64,000 nt of DNA from Eledone cirrhosa (GCA_964016885.1 OZ024747.1:48240952-48304951); one strand, 5' to 3'; numbered from the stretch's first letter, positions 1 to 10,985 are shown. Notes: generated by a model from the letters alone, not told the origin. Made by a program: numbers and translations.

Positions 1-95
1 ATTTTGGCACCCTTGAAATATATATAATAGAATAAATATGGTTTTATAAATATAGTTTCCATTTATTTAATATCATTGAATATTTATATATATAT
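1..95 (+). repeat. dispersed repeat R, copy 1 (cut by window edge)
   Basis: The first 95 bases recur almost unchanged at about 7135-7225 and, with small indels, at 35560-35650. All three copies run from a short segment ending in CTTGAAATATATATAATAG to the words GGTTTTATAAATATAG and TTTAATATCATTG, and then pass into a TA run. No coding potential is seen. It is an AT-rich interspersed repeat of unknown class. Confidence 0.6.
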
Positions 96-415
96 ATTTC
101 TTGTTTATGTTTCCTAATATTAAATTTTTCGACTTTGTATCACAAATCAGATTTTATTTGCTTGCATATATGTATATATGCACGAACCTCGTTATGTATG
201 TATGTGCATATATTAGAGGCCGGTTGAATGCTTCGTTTGGCGTGAATTCCTTTGTTTGAATTCAACCACCAAACTGTGTGTTTAAATCTATGATAGAACC
301 TTCTTCTTTTCATTAGAGGCAGAGTGAGGGAATACCGTGAACTGCTAGATAGCTTATCCAGTAGTGATGGCTAACTCACACAGCATGGGCCTATGGTATG
401 ATTTGGGCAACCCTG

Positions 416-531
416 CTGAAGATGTGTAATAGTCACGTAAATATCTGCTGATTTTGCGGGATTTTCTGAACATTGCAGACGTAATATCTGCATTTTCGAA
501 GTTATATTACACAGAAACGACGTTGTCCATG
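416..531 (+). ncRNA. hammerhead-ribozyme motif (copy K)
   Basis: Seen: the core heptamer CTGAAGA (416-422, fits CUGANGA) is followed by a perfect 9-bp stem II (TGTGTAATA at 423-431 with TATTACACA at 505-513), then GAA (514-516). A self-complementary stem III follows (ACGAC with GTTGT, one G-U pair, 517-526), and then C at 527 as the expected cleavage position (GUC). Stem I is weak next to the core, but CTTATC near 355 could pair with GATAAG at 533-538. Stem II closes a long 73-nt loop. Known: such motifs sit in terminal repeats of Penelope-like elements and in small retrozymes. Activity is not shown. Confidence 0.55.
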
Positions 532-756
532 AGATAAGATATTTACTTGTGTCCCTACCTAAACAGAGCCAATGTATCTGCTATTAACTAAATGTGTGCA
601 CTCCGAACTGTTGATTGCAGCTGCATTACTGCAATTCGCCAGATTCATTGAGTAAGCTAGACGGTGGCCGGAGAATGCTGAATTTATACCAGCGATCTTC
701 GTTACTTTTATTATATATATATATAAAGATACTTTTATTATATATATATATAAAGA

Positions 757-3011
757 TCTGGAAGCTGAAAGTCCCCTCAACCAGTAACAGATTTAAAGAT
801 ATTTTACTCAACGCCTACGACAGTAAAGAACAGATAGAGACATTTAACGTAGAAGAGAACTGGGAGTTCCTAAAAAATAACTTACTAGAGGCGACGGATG
901 AGGTTTGTGGCTGGAGTAAGACCTCAAGCAGGAGGAGAGTGACTTGGTGGTGGAACAATAAGGTAGATGAAGCAGTCAAGGCCAAGAGACAGGCATGGAA
1001 AGAATGGAAGAACGGGGGGAGCAGGGTACATTACATAGAGACCAAGAGGGAAGCTAGGCGACAAGTATACTTAGCTAGGAGGGAAGCAGAGGATAGAAAA
1101 TTCAAGCATGTTTTACAACGTGAGGACCAGAAACAGGAGGTATTCAAGATTGCGAGGCAGTGTGTCAGAGATAGTTGTGATGTCATTGGAGAGAAGTGTA
1201 TCCGGAATGATAAAGGTGAGCTTGCCCTCACAAGTGCTGAGAAGAAAGATGCATGGAAGAGTCATTATGATAGATTACTAAATGAGGAGAATGCATGGGA
1301 AGAAGAGACCCTACCCCACGTAGACCCTATAGAGGGACCAGCAGTACAAGTCAGCGGCAGCGTAGTAAGTAAGGCAATCAGAGATATGAAGATAGGGAAG
1401 GCAACCGGTCCATCGGGTATAGCTGCCGAGATGCTGAAGGCATCTGGGTCTGTAGGTCACACTATAACCACACGTATCGTTAACCAGGTAATACTAGAGG
1501 GGGCCATACCAAAAGATTGGTGCAGTAGCATCATTGTCAACTGCTACAAAGGTAAAGGCGATGCACTAGATAGAGGAAACTATAGAGGTATAAAGTTGAT
1601 GGACCAGGTCATGAAAGTAACAGAAAGAGTTATAGCACAGCTGATTAGGGACCGGGTGAATATAGACGAGATGCAATTTGGGTTTGTACCAGGGAAAGGC
1701 ACCACTGATGCCCTCTTCCTTGTGAGGCAATTACAGGAAAAGTACCTAGCTAAAAGTAAGCCACTCTACTTGGCATTTGTCGACCTTGAGAAAGCCTTTG
1801 ACAGAGTTCCACGTGCAGTAATCTGGTGGGCTCTTAGAAAACTAGGAGTAGATGAATGGCTTGTGAAAGCGGTACAAGCCATGTATAGGGGAGCAGTCAG
1901 CAAAGTTAGGATTGGCAATGAGTATAGCGAGGAATTTAGCGTACAGGTTGGGGTCCACCAGGGCTCTGTTCTTAGCCCTCTCCTGTTCATCATAGTCCTG
2001 CAGGCAATAACGGAGGAGTTTAAGACCGGATGCCCATGGGAACTCCTGTATGCTGATGACCTCGCACTCATAGCTGAATCTATGGTAGAACTAGAGAATA
2101 AATTCCAAACCTGGAAGCAGGGACTAGAGAGAAAGGGCCTCAAAGTCAACATGACAAAGACTAAGGTCCTTGTAAGTAGACGAGAAAACAGAATCCAGAT
2201 CCCCTCAGGGAAATGGCCTTGCTCAGTATGTAGGAAAGGTGTAGGTAGGAACTCCATTCTCTGCCCCAAATGCAAACAATGGGTACACAAGAGATGTAGC
2301 GGGATCTCAGGAAGCTTAATTAAGAATGTAGGATTCACATGCAGCAGCTGTGCTGAAACAGCAAGCAAATAGCCACAGGAAACAAGTACCACCAATCTCT
2401 GGGAGGGCCCTGTAGAAACAGTAGACAGCTTCTGCTACCTAGGTGACCGAATTAGCAACGGAGGTGGGTGCTCAGAAAGTACAATAACTAGGGTAAGAAC
2501 GGGATGGAAGAAGTTTAGGGAACTACTACCACTGCTAGCTGCAAAAGGCTTCTCCCTCAGAATGAAAGGCAGACTGTATGATGCGTGTATCCGAACAGCG
2601 ATGTTGCATGGTAGTGAGACCTGGGCGCTGAAGGTGGAAGACTTACGTAGATTAGAGAGAAACGAAGCCTGCATGCTCCGATGGATGTGTAACAGTAATA
2701 TACGTGAATGACAAAGCATAAAGGAATTGAGAGAGAGACTGAGCATAAGAGGAATCAAATGCTGCATGCAGGAGAGGCGGTTACGCTGGTATGGACATGT
2801 GATGCGTATGAAGGATGACAGCTGCATAAAAAGGTGCAGAGCACTAGAAGTTGATGGAAACCGCGGAGTGGGGAGACCCAAGATGACTTGGGATGAGGTG
2901 ATAAAAGCCGACCTTACCCAACTACACCTCTCAAAGTCAATGAGACACGACCGTGACTTCTGGCGTCACGCAGTAATACAGGGTACCCGACCTCCCATGG
3001 GTACATGCTGA
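757..3011 (+). pseudogene. reverse transcriptase ORF of RTE-like LINE with PHD finger
   Basis: One frame runs from about 757 to the stop at 3011 and is broken only by TAG at 2370-2372 and TGA at 2709-2711. In order it holds a basic linker, the reverse transcriptase (FVDLEKAFDRVPR as motif A, GVHQGSVLSPLL as motif B, LYADDL as the catalytic motif), then a C4HC3 cluster (CSVC, CPKC, WVHKRC, CSSC, about 2218-2355) that reads as a PHD-type zinc finger. After the first stop, a C-terminal domain with YLGDRIS, AMLHGSETW and RRLRWYGHVMRM follows. The frame can be extended upstream into microsatellite and flanking DNA to 615, but that part is not LINE. The enzyme would copy its own RNA at a nicked target; this copy cannot move. 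Confidence 0.85.
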
Positions 3012-3028
3012 AGCATATAAACAATATG

Positions 3029-3048
3029 CCCCCCCCCCCCCCCCCCCC
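3029..3048 (+). repeat. poly-C run (C20)
   Basis: Twenty consecutive C lie in the 3' untranslated part of the LINE. The complementary strand is a run of G that could form a four-stranded structure, and it is prone to length change and sequencing error. Confidence 0.9.
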
Positions 3049-3322
3049 GCAAGGTGGCCGTGGAGGTGCCACGGCAAAAAAGCACCCAGCCCACACTGTA
3101 AAGTGGACGTGTAAGCGCCACGAAAAAGCACCCAGCACTCACTGTAAATGAGGTTGGTGTTAGGAAGGGCATCCAGCTGTAGAAATCAAGCCAGATCAGT
3201 TCCTGTATGAGCAAGGCATGGTCAGCCGACCAGACACTGCCCACAACAGGACAACCCGTCTAACCCATGCTAGCGTGGAAGAACGGACGTAAAACGGTGA
3301 TGATGATGATGATGATGATGAT

Positions 3323-3535
3323 ATATATATATATATACATACATACATACATACGTACACACACACATACACACATATACACTCATACATGCACATGTAC
3401 ACACATACATAGATACGCAAATATATATATATATTATATATGTGAGTGTACGTATGTATGTATGTATATATATATATATATTATATATATTATATATATA
3501 CATTATATATATTATATATATATATATATATATAA
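3323..3535 (+). repeat. TA / CATA / CACA compound microsatellite
   Basis: TA, CATA, ACAC and GTAT runs directly follow the GATGAT tail of the LINE. Apparent reading frames here encode only Tyr-Ile or Cys-Val repeats and are not genes. From 3536 to about 3910 I see unassigned AT-rich sequence without a gene. Confidence 0.85.
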
Positions 3536-3914
3536 ATAGTCAAAGAATGAAGAGTAACATGGTTGGCTGTACAACAAGGGACTTTATTTTAGGTATTAAC
3601 TATTGTTTCATTGATCAGGTGAGTCTAGAGGCTGCTAATCGCTCGAAGTTGCGTCACTTGATCTCTATTACATTATTTACCTCTGACCAAATCCTCAGAA
3701 TACGAATAATTCATACATGGCAAGATATATATAGAGAAATAGCATATAATCAAAACAATAACAACAATAATAGCAATAATAAAATATATGATAAATAGGT
3801 AGAGAAGTTACAGATGTAAAAAGTAAAAAATAAGAAAAAAGGTACAGTAAAAAAGTAAGAAAATGGAAAAATAATAAAAATATAAAGAAATAAGAATAAG
3901 TGAGAGCATATAAG

Positions 3915-5937
3915 TACAGAATATGATTGTGGTGGTGGTGAGTAAGTATCCGTTTAAGGATGCTGAGGTTTGCTCTCACCACCTCTGCCCATGTTTTTCG
4001 TGGTCTTTCTCTGCTATGTCTTCCTTGAACTGGCATTTCTTCACCCATCGGTCATCCTCCATGTGTATCACATGTCCATACCATCGCAGTCTCCTCTCCC
4101 GCACACTACAACCTATCCCTCTCAAACACAGTTTCTCTCTCAACACATCCAGGCTCGGTCGTTCACGCACATTGACATTGCACATCCAACAGAGCATGCT
4201 TGCCTCATTTCTCTCCAGCCGTCGCATATCCTCTGCTGTTGTTGCCCATGTCTCACTACCATGCAACATCGCGCTCCTCACACAGCATCATATAACCGGC
4301 CTTTCGTACGCAGGGAGAAACCCTTCTTCATCAGCAGAGGAAGCAGCTCCCTAAACTTCTTCCAACCCATCCTTATTCTAGATACTATGGCCTCGGAACA
4401 CCCCTCTCCCATGCTAATCCGATCACCTAGGTACCGGAAGCTATCAGCCACTTCTATAGCACCCACCTACATTTGAAAAATGTGTCTATCAATGCGACTT
4501 CTACTAAATTTCCTTGTACATCTACTGCATATGTATTTCTCCCTACCTGTTAGTTTGCCTGCTATCCCACTACATCTCTTGTGTACCCAAGATCTGCATT
4601 GTGTGCATTTTATAGAATTTATGCCAGTTCCTTCTCTGCATATCGAACATGGCCATTTCCCTGACAGAATCAAAGTTCTGTCCTCTTTTCTACTCATCAA
4701 CACTTTTGTCTTAGCTAGATTCACTCTCAGTCCTCTTGATTCCAACTGTTGTTTCCATAGCCAGAATTTATTCTCTAGCTCCTCTACTGATTCTGCTATA
4801 AGAACCAGATCGTCAGCATAGAGAAGTTTCCATGGACAGCCAGTCTTAAACTTCTCTGTTATAGCTTGGAGGACTATAATGAACAAGAGCGGGCTGAGGA
4901 CCGAACCTTGATGTACTCCTACTTGTATCTGGAATTCCTCACTAAACTCCATTCCTACCCTGACTTTACTGAGAGTACCTCTGTACAAAGTTTGCACTGT
5001 CCTCACAAGCCATTCCTCAACACCTAGTTTCCTTAGGGACCACCAGATGACAGATCGGGGTACCCTATCAAAGGCCTTCTCTAGGTCAACAAAGGCTAAC
5101 TATAGTGGCTTATTCTTCTCTAAGAACCTCTCTTGTAATTGTCTCACCAAGAAGAGGGCATCTGTTGTACTTTTCCCAGGCACAAAACCAAACTGCATCT
5201 CATCTAGTTTGACCCTTTCTCTAATTAGTTGTGCTAATATCCTTTCTGCCACTTTCATAGCCTGATCCATCAGTTTTATACCCCTATAATTGCTCCTCTC
5301 CAGAGCATCCCGTTTACCTTTCTAGCAATTTATGAGAATACTGCTGCACCAGTCTTTGGGTATGACACCACCATATATAGCCTGATTGATGATGCGTCCA
5401 ACCAGTTTAGTGCCTTCGTCCCCTGATGCCTTCAGCATCTCAGCAACTATCCCCAACAGCCTTACCATTTTTCATTTTCTTAATCGCCTCTTGGACCCTA
5501 TATTCGTCAATCTCAATAGCTGGTCCCTCTGTCAGATCTACTGAGGGTAATTTCTCTCTCTCCCATTCATTCTCCACATTCATCAGTCTCTCATAATGAC
5601 ATTTCCAGGCCTCTTTTTTCTGATCATTCATGACACTAAGTACACCGGCATCATTCCGGACACATTTATCTCCAACAACATTCTGATTTGCATTGACACA
5701 CTGCCTTGCAATGTGGAACACCACACGCCTCTGATCTTCCCGTCACAGAACATTGGCAAACCCCCTACTCTCAGCCTCCCTCCGTGCTAAGTACACCTGG
5801 CGTCTAGCTCTCTCTTAGCGGCTGTATATCCTTCTCTACTCCCACCCTTTTTCCAAGCCTTCCATGCTAGTCTTTTGTCTCTAATGGCCTTATCTACTGT
5901 GCTGTTCCACCACCAGGTCACTCTGTCTGGTTAGAGC
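3915..5937 (-). mobile_element. RTE-like LINE, copy 2 (decayed, 5'-truncated)
   Basis: Read on the minus strand, this is the same family as 757-3325. It starts near 5937 at the conserved TWWWN linker, and the reverse transcriptase pieces follow: MKNGKAVG near 5450, the VDLEKAFDRVPR region near 5085, GVHQGSVLSPLLFIIVL, and LYADDLVLI near 4815. A C4HC3 PHD-like finger (CSIC, CTQC, WVHKRC, CSRC) lies near 4655-4510, then YLGDRIS, MLHGSETW and RRLRWYGHV down to about 4060. Several frameshifts and stops split the frame. The 3' end near 3920 has a short GGT/GTG tail. The two copies are clearly diverged, so they come from separate insertions. Confidence 0.8.
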
Positions 5938-5945
5938 TCTGTTTC

Positions 5946-5984
<39 letters not shown>

Positions 5985-6008
5985 GTATATATATATATAT
6001 ATACAAAT
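5946..6008 (+). repeat. TA microsatellite
   Basis: Nearly pure TA dinucleotides, interrupted once, lie between the 5' end of the minus-strand LINE and the hammerhead-type repeat that follows. Confidence 0.9.
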
Positions 6009-6019
6009 GGATATATGAG

Positions 6020-6350
6020 AGGGATGAACACTGTTACAAGTATTGCAAATGACCAAGTTAGCTAGGTTGAAAAATACTAATTTAAAATAATACGGTTTGC
6101 CTGTCTTGATTTAAAATAATAAATCAATAAAAATAACAAACCTCTATTGGCAATGGCTGTGATACCCGGACAAATTTTTAATTTGTTTCGCAACAATTAA
6201 GTGAAAGTTACTATTCCTGTGCTCTTCTGCGAGTATCCAGAAATTGGTAAGTTTCACTTCAAAATACTTAAGAAGACTGAGAAATATGTGTTGTTGAACG
6301 CACATGTGTCACAGCGCCTAACTCGTCTATATATGTATATATATATATAT
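6020..6350 (-). mobile_element. hammerhead-bearing repeat of Penelope-like type (copy A)
   Basis: This segment is a diverged relative of the repeats at 20460-20740 and 20955-21215. All three share, in order, a stretch like CCAGATTCGCTAGGG, a word like GGGTTTGCC with a Leu/AT-rich stretch, the hammerhead region, and a tail with AGAAGACTGA. Only the hammerhead region is well conserved. No protein is encoded. Inference: it is a terminal repeat or small non-autonomous relative of a Penelope-like element. From 6360 to 7080 I see only AT-rich sequence with no gene. Confidence 0.5.
6161..6238 (-). ncRNA. decayed hammerhead-ribozyme motif (copy A)
   Basis: Read on the minus strand: stem I (GATACTCG with CGGGTATC, one G-U), the core heptamer as CAGAAGA instead of CUGANGA, stem II GCA with TGC closing a long loop, GAA, a perfect 7-bp stem III (ACAAATT with AATTTGT), and C at the cleavage position. 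The only core change is U to A at the second core base, which should abolish cleavage. Stem II is the same as in copies B and C. Confidence 0.6.
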
Positions 6351-7084
6351 ATTTTCTGAGTAAATCATTCATCAAATTTAACGGTTAACAAACAAGATTG
6401 GAGTTATCTTTCCCTTTTCAATTATGCAAACATAAACATATTATATGTACGATAAACTATATAACTTCGCTAAATTAACAATATTCTGAAAACATTTTCA
6501 ATGTTGGAACAAAATATTCGAATCTACAATTGTTCTCCTCTTACAACTTGAATCACCTGTTTTTTTATTTAAAATGCAAAATCAACATCCTATAACTCAT
6601 AATAGAAATATAAACAACTAATAATTGTAAATTATTTCTATTTCTATAATACTTATACATGCACAAGTATTAATCTATATAGATATTTATACACTTATAA
6701 CCTATTGTAATGTAATAAGATAAAATATACTTACAACCATAATTCTTCATATAATCTAATTGATTATATATACAATATTATAACTCATAATATAGCTAAA
6801 TAAATTTAAATTCTGGAATCATATTCCACCATTCCCCCAAATTGTTAATTCCTTTTAAATTAACGTAAATACAAGCTCTTCTTTCTTTTTTCTTCTTCCT
6901 ACTCATACATACATATATCTTAATTATTTAAATTCTGCATAGCGTCTAAAATAACGTTTTTTCAGCCCTATACCTCAACCTCATTTGCATACTCATCTTA
7001 ATAATTTGAAATATCTGACTTTTCTTCTCTTTCCCTTCACTATCCAAGGAAAACTTGAACCGTTAAGGTATCTTTCCTTGGTTA

Positions 7085-7223
7085 TGTCAAAATTTATAAA
7101 ACAAACTTTGTATTTTATTTGATGAAAGCGTACCAAAGTTTTGGTACCCTTGAAATATATATAATAGAATAAATATGGTTTTATAAATATAGTTTCCATT
7201 TATTTAATATCATTGAATATATA

Positions 7224-7225
<2 letters not shown>
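7085..7225 (+). repeat. dispersed repeat R, copy 2
   Basis: It matches 1-95 and 35505-35650. This copy and the third share an upstream part (TTTATAAAACAAACTTTG, then TGATGAAAGCGTA), so the repeat unit is at least 140 bp. It ends in a long TA run. Confidence 0.6.

Positions 7226-7300
<75 letters not shown>
7219..7300 (+). repeat. TA microsatellite
   Basis: About 80 bp of TA repeats follow dispersed repeat R. From 7300 to 7800 the sequence is ordinary intergenic or intronic DNA with a short GATGAT run near 7415; no gene is seen. Confidence 0.9.
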
Positions 7301-7301
<1 letters not shown>

Positions 7302-7850
7302 TATTTATATCTTCTTCATTGAATGACTGAATGGCCATCATCAAAATCATTAGAGATTCATTTATCTTCACTTTATTTATTGCTTATACACCAGTGACCT
7401 TTAAATGAAGTCAATGATGATGATGATGACGATGAAAGATATTTTCAATTAAAATTGTTAGAAGGTAGAAATAGTAGCTCGTTGTAGAAATAGTAGCCTG
7501 TTGTTTACTGAAGTGTCATAATAAATATTTTCAGTTGTGTATTGAAACCATAACTGTTTATTTATTCAGTAATACTTCAGTAATTCCATAACTACAGCCA
7601 GGATTTTTAACAAGTTTTCGAGTAAAGTATTGTTTATTGAAACATCTCAATGGCCCTTCACTGAATCGTAACCACTTAACTATGGAAATGTTATAACATA
7701 TAATTCTTTACATTTATACATGCTTGAATGATTTCCTTGTTAATGTTGCTATCTACTGAACCATAATTGTATTCTTCTTTTTCTTCTTCCTCTTCTTTCT
7801 TTCCCCTGCTCCACCACCACAACCATCATCAACATCATGGCACTAAACAG

Positions 7851-8007
7851 ACACAAAGGTCAACGAGATTATAAATGTGGAGTCTGTGATTTCTTTGGCT
7901 ACACTTTCACAGATATACGGAAGCACATTGAGAGGAAACATTCTGACATGAAGACTTTGGTTTGTGATAAATGTGGCCAAACTTTCCGGAATGAGAGTTT
8001 ACTCATT
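7851..8007 (+). CDS. C2H2 zinc-finger protein, exon (first visible)
   Basis: This is an internal exon of a multi-finger protein, probably a nuclear DNA-binding factor. The acceptor is placed at AACAG/ACAC because it is the first AG after a long pyrimidine tract; the donor is ATT/GTAAGT at 8008. The frame gives the last His of a preceding finger, the linker KGQRDYKC, a complete finger (C-x2-C-x12-H-x4-H, residues YKCGVCDF to IERKH), and the first half of another (LVCDKCGQTFRNESLLI). A Met at 7837 lies upstream of the acceptor and is probably intronic. Earlier fingers must lie in exons left of this window. The family member cannot be named from the sequence alone. Confidence 0.8.
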
Positions 8008-8158
8008 GTAAGTCTTGGTATCTTTTTGTTTTTGTTTTATTGATATTTTCCATTTCATTTTATATTTTTCGTGTTCCATTCTTTTATCAGTTTCAGTTGG
8101 GCCCCAATTTCAATGAGTTCTAGTCAATTATATCAACCCCTATTACATATTCTTGGAA

Positions 8159-8161
<3 letters not shown>

Positions 8162-8208
<47 letters not shown>

Positions 8209-8214
8209 TATATA
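8162..8214 (+). repeat. TA microsatellite beside mariner
   Basis: A TA run in the first intron ends exactly at the TA target site of the mariner element. Confidence 0.9.
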
Positions 8215-9099
8215 CAGGGTGCGGACGATATTTGTTTGCAAGATTACTGTCTAGGAAAAAATAACACAGTAGTTTTATTTTTTAAGATATATTTATCAAA
8301 CTTGGGTCAGTTTGTCTTCATGACTTGTTCTTTCGATCTCACTCGATAAACCCGCCATTGGCTTTGATGATGGCCTCAAGGCAGCCTCGGATCCGGCTAC
8401 AGGCCTTCGTCACTGTCCCCCGACTTAAAGGCACTTGTGATCCTGGCCTTCAGATCGTCTTTCGTATTGCAGCTAGATCTGTTGGTGTCTCGTTCCACTG
8501 TGCCCCACACAAAGAAGTCAAGAGGTTCACAGTCAGGTGAGCTGGGAGGCCAGATGTCAGGTGAAGTGTGGTCGACGAAGTTCTCTGACAGCCAGGCTTG
8601 GGTCTTTCGGCTGGTATGGCAGGGCACTGAGTCTTGCTGCCACATGTATGGCCTACCTGCAGCTACCTGGTCGATCGAGGGCTTTACTACCTTGCTCAGA
8701 ATGCGGATGTAGCCATCGGTGTTCAGCTTGAGGCCCTCAGGGTAGAAGTGAGGTGGCATGACGTCACTTTGACTGCTGACGACACCTAAGACCAATGTTG
8801 TCGCTGGAAACTTTATCTGCATGACTCTGAGCACGTCTTTGGATGAGACAGCGAACCACCTGTTGTTCTGGGAGTTGATCTTCTGGTCCTTATTTGTCCT
8901 CCTGGCGCGGATTCCAAGAAGAACTCCGTGTCTTTTCCACAAATTTGGAGGTTCAAAATTATTCATAATCAATTATTCTGAAAATAAATAATGGAAATAT
9001 AGTCACTGTTTTTATGAAGACAAGAGTGACAACGGAAGTAAAAAAAATTTGCATAAAATTAGCAGTTGAAAATTGCGAACAAATATCATCCACACTCTG
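8215..9099 (-). mobile_element. internally deleted mariner/Tc1-type transposon
   Basis: It is bounded by terminal inverted repeats starting CAGGGTGCGGACG on the left and, reversed, CAGAGTGTGGATG on the right, matching at 23 of the first 27 positions. Each end is flanked by the TA target duplication (8213-8214 and 9100-9101). Total length is 885 bp, well short of a full mariner of about 1.3 kb. It lies in an intron of the zinc-finger gene, in antisense orientation. Confidence 0.85.
8342..8972 (-). pseudogene. mariner-type transposase, C-terminal part
   Basis: The minus-strand frame gives the second half of a DDE transposase: FPATTLVLGVVSS, VMPPHFYPEGL, VWQQDS-type WQQDSVPCHTS with the second catalytic Asp, then WPPSSPDCEPLDFFVWG with the third Asp. 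There are 37 residues between these two Asp, a DD37D-like spacing as in maT-type elements. After a frameshift near 8400 the usual C-terminus (CLEAIIKANGGFI) follows at about 8342. The helix-turn-helix and the first catalytic Asp are absent, removed by an internal deletion near 8950. It cannot make an active enzyme. Confidence 0.8.
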
Positions 9100-9101
9100 T
9101 A

Positions 9102-9250
9102 ACTTCTACAGCTTTAACCGATTTTCTTCAAATTTGGCACAAACATGCGTTATCCTCCTGACCTTCATACAAACTTATTACATTTTCAAATTTGTGTCTA
9201 CTGCGCCCTCTATAAGAGAAAAACTGACTTAAAAAAATCATTTTTAAACA
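9102..9250 (+). repeat. Helitron-associated fragment
   Basis: The stretch TTTGGCACAAACATG with flanking words (CGATTTTCTTCAAATTTGG) resembles the body of the short Helitron at 23031-23347 (CGATTTCAACCAAATTTGG, TTTGGCACACATG). It lies just upstream of the Helitron helicase remains, which fits one degraded Helitron. From 9250 to 9480 I see nothing more. Confidence 0.4.
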
Positions 9251-9479
9251 CACAGAGGGAGAGTTAGAAAGAGGGAGATAGGCCGTTATACAGACAGAGA
9301 TACAATTAAAGTATTAGATATTCCAAGAGAGAGAAAGAGTGATGTCCCACACCGGCTTAAACTATAGATCAGAGTATATCAATTGAAGGTTTAACAATAA
9401 GTCGTTTTACAGTCTTTGATTTTACAGAACAAAGAAAAATTGAAATTATTTGAAATTATTGTTGCAAACATGTGAATTG

Positions 9480-10985
9480 TTAATCCTTCGTATTTGTGGT
9501 TCAAGTACAGAGATGATCTTTCTGAGGATTTTAAACGTCTGGCACAACTGCAGTACCCTGACATGGAAGGTACCAGCGATGAGGTCTCCAACAGAGCACT
9601 GATTGACATTGAAGACAGGATTGTTTCACTTGGTGGAAATGATTTGCCCACATATGGCCTGCCCCAAACATTCTGAACAGGGTCAAATGTACTTCCCACA
9701 GCCATCCTACGACATTGATGCTCTTTCCCAATATGTTATCGACACTGAACCACAACTGCTTCCGAACCAACAACCGACTTACAGCACTATTATCGACCAT
9801 GTGCGCCACCAAAAAGGAGGTATCTTCTTTCTGGAGGGACAGGAAAACATTTGTAACGAAGCTCCTCCTTGCAAAAGTTAGGCAACATGGGGATATCGCG
9901 GTAGCTGTTGCCTCCTCTGGGGTTGTTGCTACTTTGCTGCCCGGTGGCAGCACAGCGCACTCGACTTTTAAACTCCCCCTGAATTTAGCAACATCTGAAA
10001 CGCCTACCCTGCAACATCAGTAAAAACTCAGACCAGGGTCAGGTCCTCAAACGGTGTCATCTCATTGTGTGGGATGAGTGCACCATGGCCCACAAAGGAG
10101 CTCTGGAAGCAGTAGATAAAACCCTTAAAGATATCAGAGATTGTCATGCTCCAATGGGAGGTGTAATGCTTCTGTTGTCTGGTGATTTCAGACAGACTCT
10201 TCCTGTCATTCCCAAAGGTACCAGAGCAGATGAAGTCCAGACGTGCCTTAAATCCTCTCCATTTTGGCGACACGTTACGACCTCTGACTCTTACCACTAA
10301 CATCAGAGTTCAACTACACGGTGACGACATGTCCGCCAGGATTACACAGGACATTTTGACACTTGGCGATGGCAAGGTACCTCTCGACGCTGCCGGAGAA
10401 ATGGACGTCTGGCCATTTTGTACCATTGTTAATTCTGTGGAGGAGCTGAAAGAGCAAGTGTTGACAGAAAATTACCAAAATCACAATTGGCTGTGCGAAA
10501 GAGCAATAATGGCTCCAAAAAACATTGCTGTTAATAAACTCAACGAACACTTAATGCTGTCTCTTCCAGGAAATCTTCACACTTACAAGTCTGTCGACAA
10601 TCTCGGATCACAATGAAATGGTGAACTAACCTCGTGAATTTCTCAATTCATTGGAGCCCCACATATTAGGACTTAAAGTTGGAACTCCTGTAATGCTGAT
10701 TAGGAATCTAGATCTGCCAAGACTGTGCAATGGGACATGACTGGTGGTAAAGAAAATGATGTCACATGTTATCGAGGCAACAATTCTTTCTGGATGTGGA
10801 AAAGGTGATGACGTCTTCATTCCAAGAATCCCTCTCACTCCATCAGGAGCAGAAATTATCTTTTCATTCAGACGTCTGCAATTTCCAATTCGTGTCAACT
10901 TTGCAATGTCCATTAACAAATCCCAATGTCAGGCCCTGTTTACGAATCTTATTGTTACGAATCTGAATAATTCAGCTAGTATATA
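9480..10985 (+). pseudogene. Helitron PIF1-like helicase, frameshifted remnant
   Basis: Pieces in all three plus frames line up as the helicase half of a Helitron Rep-helicase. They are YRDDLSEDFKRLAQLQYPD; RALIDIEDRIVSLGGNDLP; a ruined Walker A followed by KVRQHGDIAVAVASSGVVA; a Walker B region LIVWDECTMAHKGALEAVD near 10060; LLSGDFRQTLPVIPKGTRA; LNEHLMLSLPGNLHTYKSVD; and NFAMSINKSQCQALF near 10900. The normal C-terminal end of the helicase is absent. It sits in an intron of the zinc-finger gene in sense orientation. The host PIF1 gene is an unlikely alternative, because the ASSG, TAHS and INKSQ motifs are those of the Helitron class. It is clearly dead. Confidence 0.8.

Larger units (their letters stand above)
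757..3325 (+). mobile_element. 5'-truncated RTE-like LINE, copy 1
   Basis: The element begins inside the linker between endonuclease and reverse transcriptase, right after a TA-rich duplication, so the endonuclease is missing. It ends in an untranslated tail that finishes with GATGAT repeats (3298-3322), a common RTE-type 3' end. The tail holds a run of 20 C at 3029-3048. A second, more decayed copy lies on the other strand at 3915-5937. Assignment to the RTE clade is by protein resemblance remembered from that group; related clades are possible. Confidence 0.8.

Noticed and set aside
7837..8043. A 68-codon stand-alone zinc-finger protein starting at the Met of 7837
   Set aside because: The Met lies before a good acceptor site and the frame reads past a consensus donor; it is an exon of a larger gene.
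10060..10300. Host PIF1 helicase gene
   Set aside because: The motif order and wording are those of Helitron helicases, frames are broken, and it lies within an intron among other Helitron pieces.
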